Shown here: one piece after another, positions 60,792-64,000 of the stretch
How positions within the stretch are numbered: position 1 is the first letter of the stretch
Layout of the letters: every line of letters begins with the position of its first letter
Assembly: GCF_024764835.1 (NCBI RefSeq)
Contig: NZ_JALIGE010000076.1
Location: 310,001-374,000 of the forward strand
Reading direction: 5' to 3'
Source of the DNA: Scandinavium hiltneri
GTDB taxonomy: Bacteria > Pseudomonadota > Gammaproteobacteria > Enterobacterales > Enterobacteriaceae
Length of the DNA stretch: 64,000 nucleotides
The notes under the pieces: model-generated
Database searches by the model: none
Told to the model about the DNA's origin: nothing
The model's input: the letters and a program-made list of their open reading frames with translations, nothing else
Made by a program: the position numbers and the translations under genes

Positions 60792-61772
60792 CTAGCGTTG
60801 CGCCAGGCTCACCAGTTTCTGAATCAACCGTGGGGCCTGCTCGTCGTCAAAGACGGCGTCCACCGGTAAATACCACCAGTTTTCTTCGGCAAAAGCGCGA
60901 CACTTGACCGCGTCTTTTTCCGTCATTACCAGCGTTTGCTTGTGTGTCGCGAGCGCGCGTACATCCGCTGCGCTTAACGCCTGATGATCGCCCAGTGCCA
61001 CGGTTTTCACCGGCTGCACGCCGCAGCTTTCAAGGGTGGCAAAAAAGCGCGGAGGATGACCAATTCCGGCCATAGCGACAACGTCCGTCAGCAAAGAGAC
61101 GCTACGTTTTTCGCCCGTTTTAAGGTTAACGGCCATGCCTGGGCGTAACTGCATCGGGATTTCACCCGCACGCGGTACACCACCATTGACGATAACCGCA
61201 TCCACGCTTTTCAGCCGTGAAGCACGTTCGCGCATCGGCCCGGCGGGTAACCACCAGCCATTACCAAAACGACGGACGCCATCAATCACAACGATTTCAA
61301 CATCACGCGCGAGACGATAATGCTGGAGACCATCGTCGGTGATGATGATTTGCAGATCATGAGCTGCCAGCAATGCCTGAACAGCATCACTGCGGTTAGG
61401 GGAAACGGCGACGGGCACACCGGTGCGTTGATAAATCAACACCGGTTCATCGCCCGCTTCGTCAGTGGTGATGTCTGTTGTTAACAGCAATGGATAATGG
61501 GCTGCTTTGCCGCCGTAGCCGCGAGAAACGACGCCCGCTTTAATGCCATGCTGCTGAAGTTGCTCCACCAGCCAGATAGCTACTGGCGTTTTACCATTAC
61601 CGCCTGCGGTGAGATTCCCCACCACCGCGACCGGAACCGGCGCACGCCAGGCTTTCTTAATGCCTAAACGATAGCTGAGACGAATGACACCGCTCACCAG
61701 GCCATACAGCCAGGAGAGCGGTAACAGCAGCAGCCAGAGCGGGGATTCGCCAGACCAGATACGTGCGATCAT
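60792..61772 (-). CDS. lpxK: LpxK, tetraacyldisaccharide 4'-kinase
   Basis: A 326-aa inner-membrane enzyme that phosphorylates the 4' position of tetraacyldisaccharide 1-phosphate to give lipid IVA. One N-terminal membrane helix (PLWLLLLPLSWLYGLVSGVI) is followed by the P-loop VVGNLTAGGNGKTP (residues 50-63) and the active-site DDGLQHYRLARD. ATG 61772 overlaps the msbA stop by 4 bases. The product is later flipped by MsbA, encoded just upstream. Confidence 0.97.
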   Translation of the reverse strand: MIARIWSGESPLWLLLLPLSWLYGLVSGVIRLSYRLGIKKAWRAPVPVAVVGNLTAGGNGKTPVAIWLVEQLQQHGIKAGVVSRGYGGKAAHYPLLLTTDITTDEAGDEPVLIYQRTGVPVAVSPNRSDAVQALLAAHDLQIIITDDGLQHYRLARDVEIVVIDGVRRFGNGWWLPAGPMRERASRLKSVDAVIVNGGVPRAGEIPMQLRPGMAVNLKTGEKRSVSLLTDVVAMAGIGHPPRFFATLESCGVQPVKTVALGDHQALSAADVRALATHKQTLVMTEKDAVKCRAFAEENWWYLPVDAVFDDEQAPRLIQKLVSLAQR

Positions 61773-63517
61773 TGCCCAAATTGCATTTTATGCAGCTGAG
61801 CATACACGCCGCGATGTTCCAGCAGATCCTGGTGACTACCGCGCTCAACGATACGCCCATCTTCGACGACGACAATTTCATCGGCTTTTTCGATGGTGGA
61901 CAGTCGGTGAGCGATCACCAGAGAAGTACGGTTTTTCTGCAGTTCATCCAGCGCGGCCTGAATAGCACGTTCGGACTCGGTATCCAGGGCTGACGTCGCT
62001 TCATCCAGAATCAGGATTGGGCTGTCACGCAGCAGCGCACGGGCAATAGCGATACGCTGACGCTGACCGCCGGAAAGCAGAACGCCATTCTCACCAATCA
62101 CCGTATCCAGACCGTTATCCATCTTACTGATGAAGTCCATGGCGTAAGCCATTGTCGCGGCCCTCTCAATATCTTCACGGCTGTAAAGGTCTGTACGGGC
62201 GTAAGCGATGTTGTTCGCGACGGTATCGTTGAACAGATGAACATTCTGCGAAACCAGTGCCACCTGGTCGCGCAGCGATGCCAGGGTGTATTCGCGGATA
62301 TCGTGGCCGTCGAGCACGATGTTGCCTGTATCCACATCATAGAAACGTGTAATCAGGCTCGCGATGGTGGACTTACCCGAACCGGAACGTCCCACCAGTG
62401 CGACTGTTTTCCCTTCAGGGACATGCAGATTGATGTCACGCAGCGCAGGCACTTCACGGCCTGGATACGTAAAGGTGACGTCTTTAAATTCGAGATTACC
62501 CTTCGCACGTTCAACAACGCGGGTGCCCTGGTCTTTTTCCTGTTCGGTATCGAGGATAGCGAACAGCGTCTGGCAAGCCGCCATACCGCGCTGGAACTGG
62601 GCATTGACGTTGGTCAGAGACTTCAGAGGACGCATTAAGGCGATCATTGAAGAGAACACGACCGTGATGGTACCCGCGGTCAACGTTTCCATTACGCTCG
62701 GGAAGCTCGCCGCATAGAGTACAAACGCCAGCGCCAGCGACGCAATCAGCTGAATGATTGGGTCAGAGATTGAAGAAGCAGAAACCATCTTCATACCCTG
62801 CAAACGCATTTTATTGCTGACTTTATCGAAACGCTTGGTTTCGACGTCTTGCCCGCCAAACATCAGGACTTCTTTATGCCCTTTAAGCATTTGCTCTGCA
62901 CTGGTGGTCACCTGCCCCATCGTGTTTTGCATATTTTTACTGATGCTGCGGAAACGCTTGGACACATGGCGAATAGCAAAGGAAACGATCGGGGCCAGTA
63001 CAATAAGAATCACTGACAGCTGCCAGCTGTACCAGAACATCATGATGAACAGGCCGATAATTGAGGCCCCTTCACGCACGACGGTAATCAATGCACTGGA
63101 AGAAGATGACGCTACCTGTTCGGAGTCATAGGTGATACGTGACAGCAAAGTACCGGTGGACTGTTTGTCGAAAAACGAGACCGGCATACCCATCATATGG
63201 CCGAAAAGGCGGCGGCGCATGGTCATGACCACTTTGCCTGAAACCCAGGAAATACAGTAGCTTGATACGTAGCTGGTAACACCACGGAGGATCATCAACC
63301 CGATGACTACCAGCGGCATCCACAGCAGCACTGAGCGGTCCGTTTTCCCAAAACCATCATCCAGTAACGGTTTAAGAAGCGACAGCATAAAGGTGTCACT
63401 GGCAGCATTAAGAATCAACGCAACTGCAGCCACGATAAGGCCAGCTTTAAAAGGCGCAATCGTTGGCCAAAGTCGGCGGAAAGTCTGCCACGTGGAGAGA
63501 TCTTTGTCGTTCTGCAT
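61769..63517 (-). CDS. msbA: MsbA, lipid A-core flippase (ABC exporter)
   Basis: A 582-aa half-transporter that forms a homodimer and flips lipid A-core across the inner membrane. Six transmembrane helices are in residues ~20-310. The ATPase domain has Walker A GRSGSGKST (376-384), the signature LLSGGQRQRIAIARAL, Walker B PILILDEATSALD and the switch histidine in VIAHRLST. The length equals that of E. coli MsbA. It is 36 bases downstream of comEC on the same strand. Confidence 0.98.
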   Translation of the reverse strand: MQNDKDLSTWQTFRRLWPTIAPFKAGLIVAAVALILNAASDTFMLSLLKPLLDDGFGKTDRSVLLWMPLVVIGLMILRGVTSYVSSYCISWVSGKVVMTMRRRLFGHMMGMPVSFFDKQSTGTLLSRITYDSEQVASSSSSALITVVREGASIIGLFIMMFWYSWQLSVILIVLAPIVSFAIRHVSKRFRSISKNMQNTMGQVTTSAEQMLKGHKEVLMFGGQDVETKRFDKVSNKMRLQGMKMVSASSISDPIIQLIASLALAFVLYAASFPSVMETLTAGTITVVFSSMIALMRPLKSLTNVNAQFQRGMAACQTLFAILDTEQEKDQGTRVVERAKGNLEFKDVTFTYPGREVPALRDINLHVPEGKTVALVGRSGSGKSTIASLITRFYDVDTGNIVLDGHDIREYTLASLRDQVALVSQNVHLFNDTVANNIAYARTDLYSREDIERAATMAYAMDFISKMDNGLDTVIGENGVLLSGGQRQRIAIARALLRDSPILILDEATSALDTESERAIQAALDELQKNRTSLVIAHRLSTIEKADEIVVVEDGRIVERGSHQDLLEHRGVYAQLHKMQFGQ

Positions 63518-63553
63518 TCAAAAAACCAGCTTATGTTGAGATAGCCGCACATT

Positions 63554-64000
63554 CTACCCGTTATCACCAGCATCGCCAAACCACTGATGATACCAACGGG
63601 GGTATATTTGATCGCGTAAGCTCTGGATTTGCCAACCTTCTGGTGAAAAGTTGACCGTAACCTGCCCCTGGTGAGGCGTATCGAACCAACGATAATTCCG
63701 CTGGCTGTAACGCGTTTTCACCTTTGCTGAGGGAAAATGCCAGGCATTGTAGCGCGCCGTCGAAGCCAGAGCGGCCTGCCCATCAATCCGTTGAAGTAAT
63801 GCCAACGAGGATGACGTCGAGCTGCCATGATGTGGCACCTGAACAAGTGTAGACGCAAGATGCTGCCAGTAATGACTGAGCATTGACATTTCTGCCGATA
63901 TTTCAATATCTCCCGTCAATAAAACGCTATAGCGCCCGTCATCGACCCGTACGACACACGAGCGGTTATTGCCTTTCTCCATTGTGTCAGGCAACGGCCA
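63554..64000 (-). CDS. comEC: ComEC/Rec2-like DNA-uptake channel protein, C-terminal part (cut by window edge)
   Basis: The last ~148 codons of a gene running past the right edge. The frame is open up to position 64000. The visible part is the end of the C-terminal metallo-beta-lactamase-like domain: RSCVVRVDDGRYSVLLTGDI and TLVQVPHHGSSTSSS hold the conserved aspartate and histidines. The E. coli gene is ycaI, in the same place before msbA. Family knowledge: ComEC carries single-stranded DNA across the inner membrane during natural transformation and belongs to the Sxy/CRP-S regulon. sxy is also in this window. Confidence 0.88.
   Translation of the reverse strand, partial: WPLPDTMEKGNNRSCVVRVDDGRYSVLLTGDIEISAEMSMLSHYWQHLASTLVQVPHHGSSTSSSLALLQRIDGQAALASTARYNAWHFPSAKVKTRYSQRNYRWFDTPHQGQVTVNFSPEGWQIQSLRDQIYPRWYHQWFGDAGDNG

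Overview
The window is chromosomal backbone DNA of a gammaproteobacterium of the order Enterobacterales, close to Escherichia, Citrobacter, Enterobacter and Lelliottia. Nearly every protein can be recognised as the counterpart of a gene in the 21-22 minute region of the E. coli K-12 map, in nearly the same order and orientation. I cannot fix the genus. The porin gene and the accessory left end point to an Enterobacter-like or Citrobacter-like species rather than E. coli itself.

Layout. Positions 1-2,350 are accessory DNA: the start of a fimbrial subunit gene running off the left edge, a palindromic repeat, a small unknown gene, a LysR-type regulator and tRNA-Ser(UGA) (serT). An OppA/MppA-like peptide-binding protein gene lies between serT and yccA. 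From 4.2 to 16.3 kb come yccA, tusE, yccX, an extra ybcM-ybcL pair (AraC regulator plus periplasmic PEBP-like protein), rlmI, hspQ, yccU, yccT/csgI, mgsA, helD, yccF, yccS and sxy. From 16.4 to 21.7 kb are SOS-regulated sulA, ompA, matP, lonH, fabA and the 55-codon rmf. From 21.9 to 32.3 kb are pqiC-pqiB-pqiA-uup-rlmL (one strand), ycbX, zapC and pyrD. Then follow the sulfonate operon ssuEADCB, pepN, pncB, asnS, ompF, aspC, gloC, ycbK, ldtD, the condensin operon cmoM-mukF-mukE-mukB, elyC, ycbJ, the LPS/envelope operon comEC-msbA-lpxK-ycaQ-ycaR-kdsB, with comEC running off the right edge.

Themes. Many genes serve the envelope: OmpA and OmpF porins, the PqiABC MCE lipid-transport system, FabA unsaturated fatty acid synthesis, LpxK, MsbA and KdsB for lipid A and Kdo, LdtD, YcbK and ElyC for murein. 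A second theme is chromosome organisation and division: MatP, MukBEF, SulA and ZapC. A third is rRNA and tRNA modification: RlmI, RlmL, TusE and CmoM. Regulatory sites can be read directly: a LexA box before sulA, a FadR site plus a FabR palindrome before fabA, a PurR box and CTP-sensing leader hairpin before pyrD, a NadR box before pncB, and a conserved ompF leader.

I found no CRISPR array, transposase, integrase, defence island or biosynthetic cluster, and nothing I can honestly call a new multi-gene system. The points most worth a second look are the yccX-rlmI location of ybcLM, the crossed terminators and extra hairpins between hspQ and yccU, the divergent ompF with a perfect tandem repeat in its OmpR region, a palindromic repeat placed directly against the ssuE ribosome-binding site where E. 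coli carries the elf fimbrial operon, and the unknown small gene at the left end.
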